Assembly: GCA_045533955.1 (NCBI GenBank)
Contig: JAZSIU010000103.1
Span: 1-38,309 of the forward strand
Source of the DNA: HGM04593 sp045533955
Lineage (GTDB): Bacteria > Bacteroidota > Bacteroidia > Bacteroidales > Bacteroidaceae
Length of the DNA stretch: 38,309 nucleotides
Direction: 5' to 3'
Shown in pieces: positions 16,074-24,320 of the stretch. The notes under the pieces were generated by a model that saw only the letters and a list, made by a program, of their open reading frames with translations, was not told the DNA's origin and made no database searches. A program made the position numbers and the translations under genes. Numbering within the stretch: the first letter of the stretch is position 1; each line of letters starts with the position of its first letter.

Positions 16074-16926
16074 GCTCCTCTTTATTACAAAAAAGAGGAG
16101 CATTGTTTTTGTGCTTGCTTAAGTTACAAGGAGCATTATTATCGCTCCTCTTTCGACAAAGAGGAGCCGGCGCGCAGCGTCTGAGGAGTTCGACGCTGCA
16201 TCAAAAAATAACGTTGTTTGCGGTTATTTTTAACTCCTCACCCCTCACGGGGAGCTCCTCTTTCGACAAAGAGGAGCTGGCGCGTAGCGTCTGAGGAGTT
16301 CGATTGTACATTAAAAAGAATGTTGTTTGTGGTTATTTATAACTCCTCACCCCTTTCGGGGAGCTCCTCTTTATTACAAAAAAGAGGAGCGTTGTTTTCT
16401 GTGTTTGCTTAAATTACAAGGAGTATTATTGCTGCTCCTCTTTCGACAAAGAGGAGCTGGCGCGCAGCGTCTGAGGAGTTCGATTGTGCATCAAAAAAAG
16501 CGTTGTTTGTTGTTGTTTTAACTCCTCACCCCGTTGGGGAGTTCCTCTTTATTACAAAAAAGAGGAGCGGTGTTTTGTGTGTTTGCTTAAGTTACAAGGA
16601 GCATTATTGCCGTTCCTCTTTCGACAAAGAGGAGCTGGCGCGTAGCGTCTGAGGAGTTCGTTTGTGCATCAAAAAAAAGCGTTGTTTGTGGTTATTTTAA
16701 CTCCTCACCCCTTTCGGGGAGCTCCTCTTTATTACAAAAAAGAGGAGCATTTTTTTTATGCTTGCTTAATTTACAAGGAGCATTATTGCTGCTCCTCTTT
16801 CGACAAAGAGGAGCCGGCGCGCAGCGTCTGAGGAGTTCGATTGTGTATCAAAAAAAAAGCGTTGTTTGCAGTTATTTTAACTCCTCACCCTCTCGGGTGC
16901 TCCTCTTTATTACAAAAAAGAGGAGC
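16074..16926 (+). repeat. Tandem array of ~179-bp hairpin-rich intergenic repeats
   Basis: This array fills most of the 1.1-kb gap 15923-17045, which has no credible gene. Tight hairpins (arms GCTCCTCTTT/AAAGAGGAGC, loop CGAC) start at 16144, 16254, 16434, 16612 and 16791. Looser hairpins with the same arms and an ATTACAAAA loop start at 16074, 16363, 16541, 16721 and 16899. Between them lie a conserved GGCGCGCAGCGTCTGAGGAGTTCG segment, an A-rich stretch, and AACTCCTCACC with a small C/G hairpin. The period is 178-180 bp, except that the second unit follows the first after only 110 bp. A solo relative lies at 111-246. Short ORFs across it (LFRQRGAGAQRLRSS) are by-products of the repeat. Confidence 0.92.
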
Positions 16927-16958
16927 GGTTTTTTGTGTATTTGCGTGCATTTTTATAA

Positions 16959-17006
16959 AATAATAGTAAGGCTGACTAAAAATAATTAGTCAGCCTTACT
17001 ATTATT
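16959..17006. terminator. Terminator of the GH92 operon
   Basis: A 21-bp perfect inverted repeat (arms beginning AATAATAGTAAGGCTGAC and ending GTCAGCCTTACTATTATT, loop of 6). It lies 39 bp past the minus-strand GH92 stop, with a T-rich tract following on that strand, and 33 bp after the last hairpin of the repeat array. Confidence 0.9.
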
Positions 17007-17045
17007 CAATAATCTTGCTTACTTAATCAGCACGGGATAGTCTGT

Positions 17046-19244
17046 TTACTCGGTAATGTCTTTTGTGTACCATTTTGCAGGCTTGTCGCCCATTATGTAG
17101 GTTAGTGTGCTGCCTGCTTTAAGGTCGCTGTGGTTGATGTAGGGGAGGGTGTATTCCTTTCCGTCGAGCAGGATAGACTGTATGTATTTGTTGGCCTCGC
17201 TGTTGTTCTGTGTCTCTATCTTGAATGTGCCACCCTCTACGGCCAGCTGTGCGCTCTTTACGGCGGGGCTGCCGAACCAATAGCGTGCTCCGGCAGGCTC
17301 GACCTGATAGAATCCGAGGGCCGACATAATGTACCACGCTGACATCTGACCGACATCCTCGTTGCCCGAGAGGCCGTCGTGTGCATCGTGATACTGTGTG
17401 CTCATCACCTCGCGGATGCGGTCGGCTGCCTTATGAGGCTGCCCCAGCATTGTGTAGAGGTAGAGAATGTGGTGCGAGGGCTCGTTGCCGTGGGCGAACT
17501 GTCCGATGAGGCCCGAAATATCGGGCGAGGGGTCGCCCTCGACTCTTGAGGGGGCAAGGAATAATGAGTCGAGTTTGGCGAGCATCTTATCTTTTCCGCC
17601 GAAGCATTGTGCCATTCCTGCTACGTCCTGCGGAACAAGCCACGTATATTGCCAAGCGTTGCCCTCGCAGTAGTCGTCGTCGCGGTGGGCCGAGAAATAG
17701 GGGTTAAAGGGCTCGTTGAAGTTGCCGTTTATCTTCTTGCCGCGCACAAAGCCTGTCGCGGGGTCGAAGAAATTGCGGTACGAGTGGCTGTTGTTTATGT
17801 GCATCTTGGCGTCGTCGGCGTATCCGAGGGCTGCTGCTGCCTGTGCTGCCGCGCCGTCGGCAATGGCATACTCCATATCATATGCTACCGATTCTTTGAA
17901 GGGGTCGCAGGGTATATAACCATATTTTTTGCGCAGTGCACGGCCGCGACCATCCTGCTCGAAGGTCTTTAGGATGGCCTTATAGCCTTTGTGTGCGTCG
18001 ATGCTCTTTGAGCCCTTTACAATGGCGTCGGCTACTACAATCACGCCGGGGTCGCCCACCATACAATCTGTCTCGCAGCCCCACAGATGCCACACGGGCA
18101 GACGGCCCTGCTTGTCGCAGATGTCTATCATTGTGGCTGCGAAGTGCCCGAAACGCTCGCTCTGTATAATACTCATAAGGGGCATTTTGGCGCGGTAGGT
18201 GTCCCACAGCGAGAAGATGCTGTACATATTGTGGGGGGCATTGTATATGTTGCCGTCGGCGCCGCGATAGTCGCCGTTAATGTCGCTGAAGAGGATGGGG
18301 GCGGTCATTGCGTGGTACATTGCCGTGTAGAAAGTGCTTGCGGGCACGACGCTGCTCTCCTCGATGCGTATCTTGTCAAGCTCGCTCTCCCACGCTGCGT
18401 CGGCAGCCTCGGCCACTTTGTCAAACTCCCAATGGGGAACCTCGGCGGCGAGGGCGGCCTTTGCTCCGTCTATGCTCACGGGTGATATTCCTACTTTCAG
18501 CAGCACTTGCTCGCCATCGGCGGTGGTAAATGATGCACGTCCGTACATATCTTTATTGCCGTGCAGGGTAAAGCTCTCGAAAGGCTTCGAGAATTGTGCG
18601 GCAAAATATATTTTCTGGTTGTTGGCCCAGCCTTTCGAGTAGCGGTAGCCGACGATAAGGTCGTTGCCCTCGGCCTGCATAGAGGTTTCGGTAGAACGGT
18701 CCCAGCAACCGCCATTTTCAAGGTCGATGACAATGGCTGCCTGCTCGGATGCGGGGAATGTGTAGCGGTGCATTCCCACGCGTGCCGATGCTGTTACCTC
18801 GGCCTTTATGCCGTAGCGTGTAAGGGGGACGCTGTAATATCCGGGCTTTGCAATCTCTTGTGTGCGGTCGGCGCTCGACCATAGTCCCGAGAGTGAGTCG
18901 TCGAGGATGCCTCGCTGATAGCTTACCTCGCCTGTTACGGGCATTATGGTTACGTCGAAAAGGTCGCCTATGCCTGTTCCGCTAAGATGGGTGTGCGAGA
19001 ATCCTATGACAGAATTTTCGTCCTGATGATAGCCCGAGCACCAATCCCACGTGGTTGTTACGCTGGTGGGGCCCAGCTGCACCATTCCAAAGGGGACGTG
19101 TGCTCCCACAAATACGTGCCCGTGGCCGCCCGAACCTATGAGAGGGTTGACGTAGGATGTTAATTTGGGGGCTGTGGGCTGTGGGGCCTGTGTGCAGGCT
19201 GCAAGCAGAAGTGCGCCTGCCATCATTATTCTTGATATTTTCAT
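17046..19244 (-). CDS. GH92 alpha-mannosidase lipoprotein
   Basis: Exo-acting, Ca2+-dependent inverting alpha-mannosidase of family GH92. It is a lipoprotein (MKISRIMMAGALLLAAC, Cys17), so membrane-anchored in the periplasm or at the surface. The N-terminal beta-sandwich has YVNPLIGSGGHGHVFVGAHVPFG and FSHTHLSGTG. The (alpha/alpha)6 catalytic part has HLWGCETDCMVGDPG, the EGNAWQYTW segment near residue 527 that carries the general acid Glu, and the family signature GNEDVGQMSAWY (627-638) with the Asp base. The length of 732 aa is normal. Its start overlaps the upstream GH92 stop by four bases. Linkage specificity (alpha-1,2, -1,3, -1,6) cannot be read from sequence alone. Confidence 0.94.
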   Translation of the reverse strand: MKISRIMMAGALLLAACTQAPQPTAPKLTSYVNPLIGSGGHGHVFVGAHVPFGMVQLGPTSVTTTWDWCSGYHQDENSVIGFSHTHLSGTGIGDLFDVTIMPVTGEVSYQRGILDDSLSGLWSSADRTQEIAKPGYYSVPLTRYGIKAEVTASARVGMHRYTFPASEQAAIVIDLENGGCWDRSTETSMQAEGNDLIVGYRYSKGWANNQKIYFAAQFSKPFESFTLHGNKDMYGRASFTTADGEQVLLKVGISPVSIDGAKAALAAEVPHWEFDKVAEAADAAWESELDKIRIEESSVVPASTFYTAMYHAMTAPILFSDINGDYRGADGNIYNAPHNMYSIFSLWDTYRAKMPLMSIIQSERFGHFAATMIDICDKQGRLPVWHLWGCETDCMVGDPGVIVVADAIVKGSKSIDAHKGYKAILKTFEQDGRGRALRKKYGYIPCDPFKESVAYDMEYAIADGAAAQAAAALGYADDAKMHINNSHSYRNFFDPATGFVRGKKINGNFNEPFNPYFSAHRDDDYCEGNAWQYTWLVPQDVAGMAQCFGGKDKMLAKLDSLFLAPSRVEGDPSPDISGLIGQFAHGNEPSHHILYLYTMLGQPHKAADRIREVMSTQYHDAHDGLSGNEDVGQMSAWYIMSALGFYQVEPAGARYWFGSPAVKSAQLAVEGGTFKIETQNNSEANKYIQSILLDGKEYTLPYINHSDLKAGSTLTYIMGDKPAKWYTKDITE

Positions 19245-21493
19245 TTTGGTTGTGCTTTTAGGTTGAATTTGAGGTTTCTCTTGTTCAATAACTCGTTGTG
19301 AGTTATGCGGTATTTTTTAAGAGGGGCGCCGCCGAGGGTCATACTTTCTATGTAGTGGCTGTCGGGGGTGGGGCGCAAGGCTTCTATTGTCAGTGTGCCG
19401 CGCTCGGTGTCAATCTCGATGCGGTCGAACACGGGGGTGGTGAGTGTGTAGTAGGGCTCGGACGGGGTGTCGGGGTAGAAGCCCATCATCGAGAATACTG
19501 CCCACGCTGACATTGTGCCTGTGTCGTCGTTGCCGGGGATGCCGTTGGGCGCTGCCGTGAAGCAGCTGTCGAGCAGTGTCTTTACCTCGCGCTGTGTGCG
19601 CCACTCTTCGCCCTTGACGCGGCTGAAGAGGTAGGGATAGACTATGTCGGGCTCGTTGGCGGGGTCGTAGTGTTTTTCGTCGAACACATATTGCAGGCTC
19701 TTTATAAAGCCTTTTTTGCCACCCATAAGGCGTGTAAGGCCTTCAATATCGTGGGGAACGGCGAATGTGTAGCTCCACGCCGAGCCTTCGTGGAATCCGG
19801 GGACATTCTCGAAATTTTTGCCTGTGGTTGCGTCAAAATCCTCGAGGAATTTTCCCTCTTTGGTAAGGGGGCGCAGTGTGCCGTATTCTTTGCAGAAATA
19901 TTTGCGGTAGCTCTGCGAGCGCTTAAGGAACATTTTTGCATCCTTTTTGTGGCCTAAGGAGTCGGCCATTTGGGCGATGGCGTAGTCGGCAAGGCAATAC
20001 TCGAGTGCGTGTGATACGGAGTTGTCGCCCGAGAGGTCGTTCTCGAAGAATCCCAATGGAATGTAGCCCTTTTGGACGTAGGGGTCGAGGTCGGGGCGTA
20101 TGGGGTTCTGTGCGCCGGGTGTCGTGGCCGATTTTATCATTGCTTCGTAGGCTGTGCGGTAGTCAAAATCGCGCAGTCCTTTTACGTAGCTGTCGGCAAT
20201 GACGATGGCTGCGGGGTCGCCTTCCATTGTGAATGTCTCGCGCCCGTAAAGTTCCCATTTTGGCAGCCAGCCCCACTCTTTGTACATTTCGACCATTGAG
20301 CGCAGCATATTGGTCTGACGCTCGGGATAGACGAGGGTCATCAGCTGGTGCAGATTGCGGTAGGTGTCCCACAGCGAGAAGATTGTGTAGCGCGGGTGGT
20401 TGCTCTTGGCTGTGAGACCGCTCTCCATCGCGGGGTATTCTCCGTTGTAGTCGCTTAGGATGTTGGGGTGGATGAGTGTGTGGTAAAGGGCGGTGTAAAA
20501 GACGCGCTTCTGCTCGTCGGTGCCTCCGCTGACGCGTATGCGCCCGAGGTCGTCGTTCCACTCTTTGCGGGCCATTGCGCGCAGCTGGTCGAAGCTCAGA
20601 CCGTGCTGCTCTTTGTTTAGATTCTCGCGGGCATTCTCCATTGATACAAATGATACGCCTACGCGCACGGTTACTTGGTCGCCCTCGCTCAGATTGTCGA
20701 ATGAGAAGAAGTAGCCGATATTGTCGCCTGCAATTTCGCGGTTGTAGTTTTTGTATAGTTTGTATTCTCCGTCGTCAACTGTCCATTCGGCTTCGACGCC
20801 TTGCAAAAGGGGTTGTTTCTTCCAATAGCCGCTGCTGTCGGGCTTGCGGTTGACGTGCATAACAAAGTAGATGGGAAACACGGCGCCGGGGTTGTAACAG
20901 AATGTTCCCAAGAGTTTAACACCTTCAATCTCTTGGTCGCTCACGCGGCGCACCATTGCGCCGCTCTCGTTTGTGAGGCCCTCGCCCAGATTAAGCAGTA
21001 TGTGCCCCTTTCCGGCGGGGAATGTGTAGCGCTCGCACGAACTGCGGGTGGTGGCGGTTACCTCGGTCTTTATGCCGTATTTTGTGAGGCGGTTGCTGAA
21101 GTATCCCGGGGTGGCAATCTCGTCGGTGTACTCCGAGCCGTAGCTTGTGTAATCGACGTTAAGCTCGCCTGTGGTGGGCATTACAAGCAGCGACGAGGCC
21201 TCGGGGCAGCCTACGCCGCTGAGGGCTACGTGGGCATATCCCGTAAAATATTTGTTGCTATACTCGTAGGGGGCCGACCACCAGCGTTTGTCCTTGTCGT
21301 AAGTGTTTATGTCCGAGCCCATTACGTTGAATGGAACTACCGACATCATTCCTTGCGGACGCAGGGCGCCGGGGTTGGTTGTTCCAAAGTTTGTGGTGCC
21401 GATGAACGGGTCGACCCAATCGACGGGCTCTTGTGCTTGCACGCCGAGGCTCATAAGGGTCGCTCCTATTATTGTCAATAGCTTTATTTTCAT
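19241..21493 (-). CDS. GH92 alpha-mannosidase (second, divergent)
   Basis: A second GH92 protein of 750 aa with a cleavable signal peptide (MKIKLLTIIGATLMSLGVQAQ) and no lipobox, so probably periplasmic. It has VDWVDPFIGTTNFGTTNPGALRPQGMMSVVPFN near the N terminus, WELYGRETFTMEGDPAAIVIADSYVKG, EGSAWSYTFAVPHDI and the signature GNDDTGTMSAWAVFSMMGFYP (about 653-673). The last differs from the usual GNEDxGQMSAW at two positions (Glu to Asp, Gln to Thr). It is quite different from the neighbouring GH92, so not a recent duplication, and probably has a different linkage or substrate preference. It lies 15 bp after the ROK gene and overlaps the next GH92 by 4 bp. Confidence 0.92.
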   Translation of the reverse strand: MKIKLLTIIGATLMSLGVQAQEPVDWVDPFIGTTNFGTTNPGALRPQGMMSVVPFNVMGSDINTYDKDKRWWSAPYEYSNKYFTGYAHVALSGVGCPEASSLLVMPTTGELNVDYTSYGSEYTDEIATPGYFSNRLTKYGIKTEVTATTRSSCERYTFPAGKGHILLNLGEGLTNESGAMVRRVSDQEIEGVKLLGTFCYNPGAVFPIYFVMHVNRKPDSSGYWKKQPLLQGVEAEWTVDDGEYKLYKNYNREIAGDNIGYFFSFDNLSEGDQVTVRVGVSFVSMENARENLNKEQHGLSFDQLRAMARKEWNDDLGRIRVSGGTDEQKRVFYTALYHTLIHPNILSDYNGEYPAMESGLTAKSNHPRYTIFSLWDTYRNLHQLMTLVYPERQTNMLRSMVEMYKEWGWLPKWELYGRETFTMEGDPAAIVIADSYVKGLRDFDYRTAYEAMIKSATTPGAQNPIRPDLDPYVQKGYIPLGFFENDLSGDNSVSHALEYCLADYAIAQMADSLGHKKDAKMFLKRSQSYRKYFCKEYGTLRPLTKEGKFLEDFDATTGKNFENVPGFHEGSAWSYTFAVPHDIEGLTRLMGGKKGFIKSLQYVFDEKHYDPANEPDIVYPYLFSRVKGEEWRTQREVKTLLDSCFTAAPNGIPGNDDTGTMSAWAVFSMMGFYPDTPSEPYYTLTTPVFDRIEIDTERGTLTIEALRPTPDSHYIESMTLGGAPLKKYRITHNELLNKRNLKFNLKAQPK

Positions 21494-21508
21494 AAGTTTG
21501 TCGGATTT

Positions 21509-22609
21509 TTATTGTTTGTCGAGCTGGCTCAGGGCAAATGAGTAGGCGCCCATACAGATTGCTTGGCTTGCGCCCATACGTGAAATGGCTATGCCGATGC
21601 GCTTCTGGGGGTCGTACTCGACGGTGCGCTCGCTGCCATATACTTTTATTGTCTTTGCTTCGCCTTTGGCAAAGAGTGCAAACTCTTCGGGGTTGTCAAG
21701 GTCATAGACTTTCATTTGTACGAGGTTCACGCTGTCGCCCTTGAGGGTGGCTATCTGCGAGCGCATCTCCTTGAGCAGCGAGGGCATAATCCAGCGGCTG
21801 GCTGCGCATACGCCGCCGCCCAGCACGATGAGGCCGTCGATGAGTGTTACGGCTGTGGCCATTGCTGCGCCGGCTATTGTGCCCATTGTGGCAAAGGCTT
21901 CTTTGGCGGCCTCTTGGTTGCCGGGACGTACTCCATCGGCAATTTCGCAGATGTCTTTGGGGGTGAGGCCGTGCTCCATATTACCCGATTTTTCGCCATA
22001 GACGCGTTGTACGGCGCGGATGGCAACGCCGTCCTCTACAATTATCTCGGGCATCTGCTTGTGGCGCAGGCAGAAGGTCTCGACACACGAGTTGTCGCCT
22101 CGGTTCAGTTGGTTGTTGACAACAACGCCGATGCCGAATCCTGTGCCGAATGTGTAGCCTATGAGGTTTTTGTACTCTTTGGCCGAGCCGAGTTCTTTGA
22201 GCTTTGCGTTGACCTCGGGCAGCACGCCGCCCAGAGCTTCGCCGTATGCAAAGAGGTCGCCGTCGTTGTTTATAAATACGGGGATTCCGAATTTATCTTC
22301 GAGGAAGGGGCCCAGCGCCACTCCGTCGCGGAACGAGGGGAAATTGGGCAGGAAACCTCCGATTATGCCGCGCGGATAGTCGGCGGGACCGGGGAATGCG
22401 AAACTTATTGCCACGGGCTTTTCGTCGAGCTTGGCAATTACCTGCTCGAATCCCGATACTATGGTTGCGAGACATTTGTCGAGGTCGTGGGCGTTCGAGG
22501 GCATTGAGATTGGGTCGATGATGAATTTTCCGGCCTTCATTGCGCTGAATACGAGGTTTGTGCCTCCTGCATCGAGGGTGATGACGATGCGTTTATCGTT
22601 ACTGTACAT
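21509..22609 (-). CDS. ROK-family sugar kinase-like protein
   Basis: Cytoplasmic 366-aa member of the ROK (repressor/ORF/kinase) family, probably phosphorylating mannose, glucose or a related hexose released by the flanking glycosidases. The phosphate-binding loop TLDAGGTN (11-18), the catalytic INNDGD segment (113-118) and GTGFGIGV (155-162) are present. No helix-turn-helix domain precedes them, which favours kinase over repressor. The Cys-rich zinc motif of most ROK kinases (CxCGxxGCxE) is missing; the equivalent region reads CVETFCLRHKQMPEIIVEDG. It is the first gene of the ROK-GH92-GH92 run. The leader contains a strong hairpin shared with the end of the GH5 gene. Confidence 0.82.
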   Translation of the reverse strand: MYSNDKRIVITLDAGGTNLVFSAMKAGKFIIDPISMPSNAHDLDKCLATIVSGFEQVIAKLDEKPVAISFAFPGPADYPRGIIGGFLPNFPSFRDGVALGPFLEDKFGIPVFINNDGDLFAYGEALGGVLPEVNAKLKELGSAKEYKNLIGYTFGTGFGIGVVVNNQLNRGDNSCVETFCLRHKQMPEIIVEDGVAIRAVQRVYGEKSGNMEHGLTPKDICEIADGVRPGNQEAAKEAFATMGTIAGAAMATAVTLIDGLIVLGGGVCAASRWIMPSLLKEMRSQIATLKGDSVNLVQMKVYDLDNPEEFALFAKGEAKTIKVYGSERTVEYDPQKRIGIAISRMGASQAICMGAYSFALSQLDKQ

Positions 22610-22674
22610 AATGCTATTTTTGTTAGAGTTTTTTACTGTTAAATTGTTTTAATTGTGTATCGGATTTTATATAG

Positions 22675-22714
22675 TGCTCCTCGTACAGCCGGGAGGGTGG
22701 CTGTACGAGGAACA
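22675..22714 (-). terminator. Hairpin between GH5 and ROK genes
   Basis: A 16-bp stem with one mismatch (arms TGCTCCTCGTACAGCC and GGCTGTACGAGGAACA, 8-nt loop) lies directly after the GH5 stop. The sequence after it on the minus strand is AT-rich but has no clean U tract. It may reduce rather than stop transcription into the ROK gene, or protect the GH5 mRNA 3' end. Confidence 0.6.
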
Positions 22715-22718
22715 TTTT

Positions 22719-24038
22719 TTATTTGCTCAGTGCTTTTGTGTATTCCTTGATGATTGCTATTGTGGTGCTGTCGCAGTCGAATACCGAGTACCAGCCTTGT
22801 GGCTCGTGGGGAGGGTCGCACAGAAAATCGTCGCCGGCTTTCCACACCTCGGCGGCGGGGCGGCCCGAGCCTCCCCATCCCCAGAAATTACATCCTGCTA
22901 TTACGCCGCCGCACAGTGCGCTGTTTTTTACGTGCTCGAAGACGTAGGAGTAGAGCTTGTCGCGTGTCTCGACGTCGGCATCAAGGGTGTATTTGTTGTC
23001 GCGGCGGCAGAATCCGAATTCTTCAATTACCATAGGCTTGCCTAAGCGCTTGCTCATTTTTGTATGAAGGTCGATGTATTCGCCGGTGCGCTTGCAGGCA
23101 TTCTCGATGCCGCTGTCGGGTGCGTCGCGCTTGGCCCAGCCCCAATTGAGCGGCCAGATGTGCACGGTGAGATAGTCGATGTTTGAGCTACCGTGGATAA
23201 AATCGCATAGTTGCTCGTCAACTTCGCAGCCATAGAGACCTTCGCTTCCGGTGGATACAAGGTGGTTGCCGTCGATGCTCTTGATGAGCTTGGCGGTCTT
23301 TTCTATCCAATCGGTGAACTGTTTCTTGTTCTCTTTGCCGAAGGGGCGGGGCTCGTTGCATATTTGCCACGACATAATTGCGGGCTCGTCTTTATAGTAG
23401 CGGCCTGTGATTGTGTTTTTGCGCGATACTATTGCCTTGACGTGGTTGTAGTACATCTCCATAGCACGCTCGTCGCGTACAAAGTCGGCCGAGTATTTTA
23501 CGTAGTCGTTGTAACCCTCGCCCGAGGCGTTGGGCGAGTCGCCGTAGCCGCACTCGCGCAGGTAGAATCCGAAGCCACCGCTCCAGTCCCAAGAGTTTGT
23601 CAGGTAGATGACTGCGGTCATTCCGCGCTTCTCGAGCTGGGCTAATGTGTAGTCGAGGCCGACGAGCAGTGTGTCGTTGAGCTCGCCCGGACGGGGTTGC
23701 AGATAGGGCTGTACGCTGTTGGCATTGGCACTGCCGGCATCGGCGCCTGCCAAAATGCGCAGATTCTCGACGCCTATTGCTTTAAGGGCGTCGAGCTCTT
23801 TGTGCAGACGCTCGCGGTCGCCTCCCTGCCCGGTTGAGGCGAGGATGGGGGCGCTCCAGAAGTTTGTGCCTATGTAGTAGTAGGGCTTACCGTCGCGCAT
23901 AATGTTGGTGCTGTCGACTGTTATGAACTTTGCCTGCTCTGGTGCGGGCTGTGCCGGCTTTTGGCTGCAAGCGCCGAAGATGGCCGCCGAGGCGACTATC
24001 GCGCTGACTGCTAATGTTTTAATTTTAAATGTGCTCAT
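22719..24038 (-). CDS. GH5 family glycoside hydrolase lipoprotein (mannanase-like)
   Basis: Retaining glycosidase of 439 aa with a lipoprotein signal (Cys24 in FGAC). After a short Pro/Ala linker comes a TIM barrel opening with YYYIGTNFW, as in subfamily GH5_7 beta-mannanases/mannosidases. The acid/base Glu is in SWQICNEPR (Glu229). HIWPLNWGW gives the catalytic-site His/Trp, and VIEEFGF carries the nucleophile (Glu340 by the usual alignment). WGWGGSGRP near the C terminus is also typical of the family. It is followed by the ROK and GH92 genes, which fits a mannose-containing substrate such as mannan or N-glycan core. Beta-mannan specificity is an inference. Confidence 0.88.
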   Translation of the reverse strand: MSTFKIKTLAVSAIVASAAIFGACSQKPAQPAPEQAKFITVDSTNIMRDGKPYYYIGTNFWSAPILASTGQGGDRERLHKELDALKAIGVENLRILAGADAGSANANSVQPYLQPRPGELNDTLLVGLDYTLAQLEKRGMTAVIYLTNSWDWSGGFGFYLRECGYGDSPNASGEGYNDYVKYSADFVRDERAMEMYYNHVKAIVSRKNTITGRYYKDEPAIMSWQICNEPRPFGKENKKQFTDWIEKTAKLIKSIDGNHLVSTGSEGLYGCEVDEQLCDFIHGSSNIDYLTVHIWPLNWGWAKRDAPDSGIENACKRTGEYIDLHTKMSKRLGKPMVIEEFGFCRRDNKYTLDADVETRDKLYSYVFEHVKNSALCGGVIAGCNFWGWGGSGRPAAEVWKAGDDFLCDPPHEPQGWYSVFDCDSTTIAIIKEYTKALSK

Positions 24039-24080
24039 TTTGTATTATTTGTTTTTTGTCTGTTTCGGGGATACATTGTG

Positions 24081-24088
24081 CGAATATA
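24081..24088 (-). promoter_or_regulatory. Possible -7 box for the GH5 gene
   Basis: The minus strand reads TATATTCG, one mismatch from TAnnTTTG, 42 bp upstream of the GH5 ATG. No clear -33 TTTG is present; only an A/T-rich tract. Between this box and the etfB promoter (about 24110-24225) I see only AT-rich sequence and a short AGGCCT palindrome. Confidence 0.3.
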
Positions 24089-24226
24089 AGAAACTGTTTC
24101 CGATTTTTTAATAAAAAGCGTGATTATTTTTCCTATTTAATTATAGCGATTGTTCATTTTTACCGTTAATAATGTTAAATAATGACAAAAATAGGCCTAA
24201 TGGCCTTGAACCTCTTTTAAAAATAT

Positions 24227-24256
24227 TTTAAAAATCAAAACAGTTTCTTACCTTTG
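24227..24256 (+). promoter_or_regulatory. Promoter of the etfBA-acyl-CoA dehydrogenase operon
   Basis: TACCTTTG at 24249-24256 is an exact Bacteroidetes -7 box, with a TTTA -33-like element 18 bp upstream (24227-24230). It predicts a leader of about 60 nt before the etfB ATG at 24321. Confidence 0.62.
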
Positions 24257-24320
24257 CAGTCTAACTTAGCTCACTGCGCGCTTTTTGGGCGGTGTAATGT
24301 GGGCATAATGAATTTGTAAA

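Noticed and set aside
16074..16926. CRISPR array (regularly spaced 24-28 bp palindromic repeats)
   Set aside because: The sequences between the repeats are also conserved from unit to unit, spacing alternates between about 70 and 110 bp, and no cas genes are present.
16040..16989. Small ORFs encoding LFRQRGAGAQRLRSS-type peptides, also at 91-330
   Set aside because: They are the repeat unit read in one frame. They shift frame between units, lack initiation context, and the same peptide appears wherever the repeat occurs.
17046..21493. Recent tandem duplication of a GH92 gene
   Set aside because: The two proteins share only family motifs; signal type, signature residues and most of the sequence differ.
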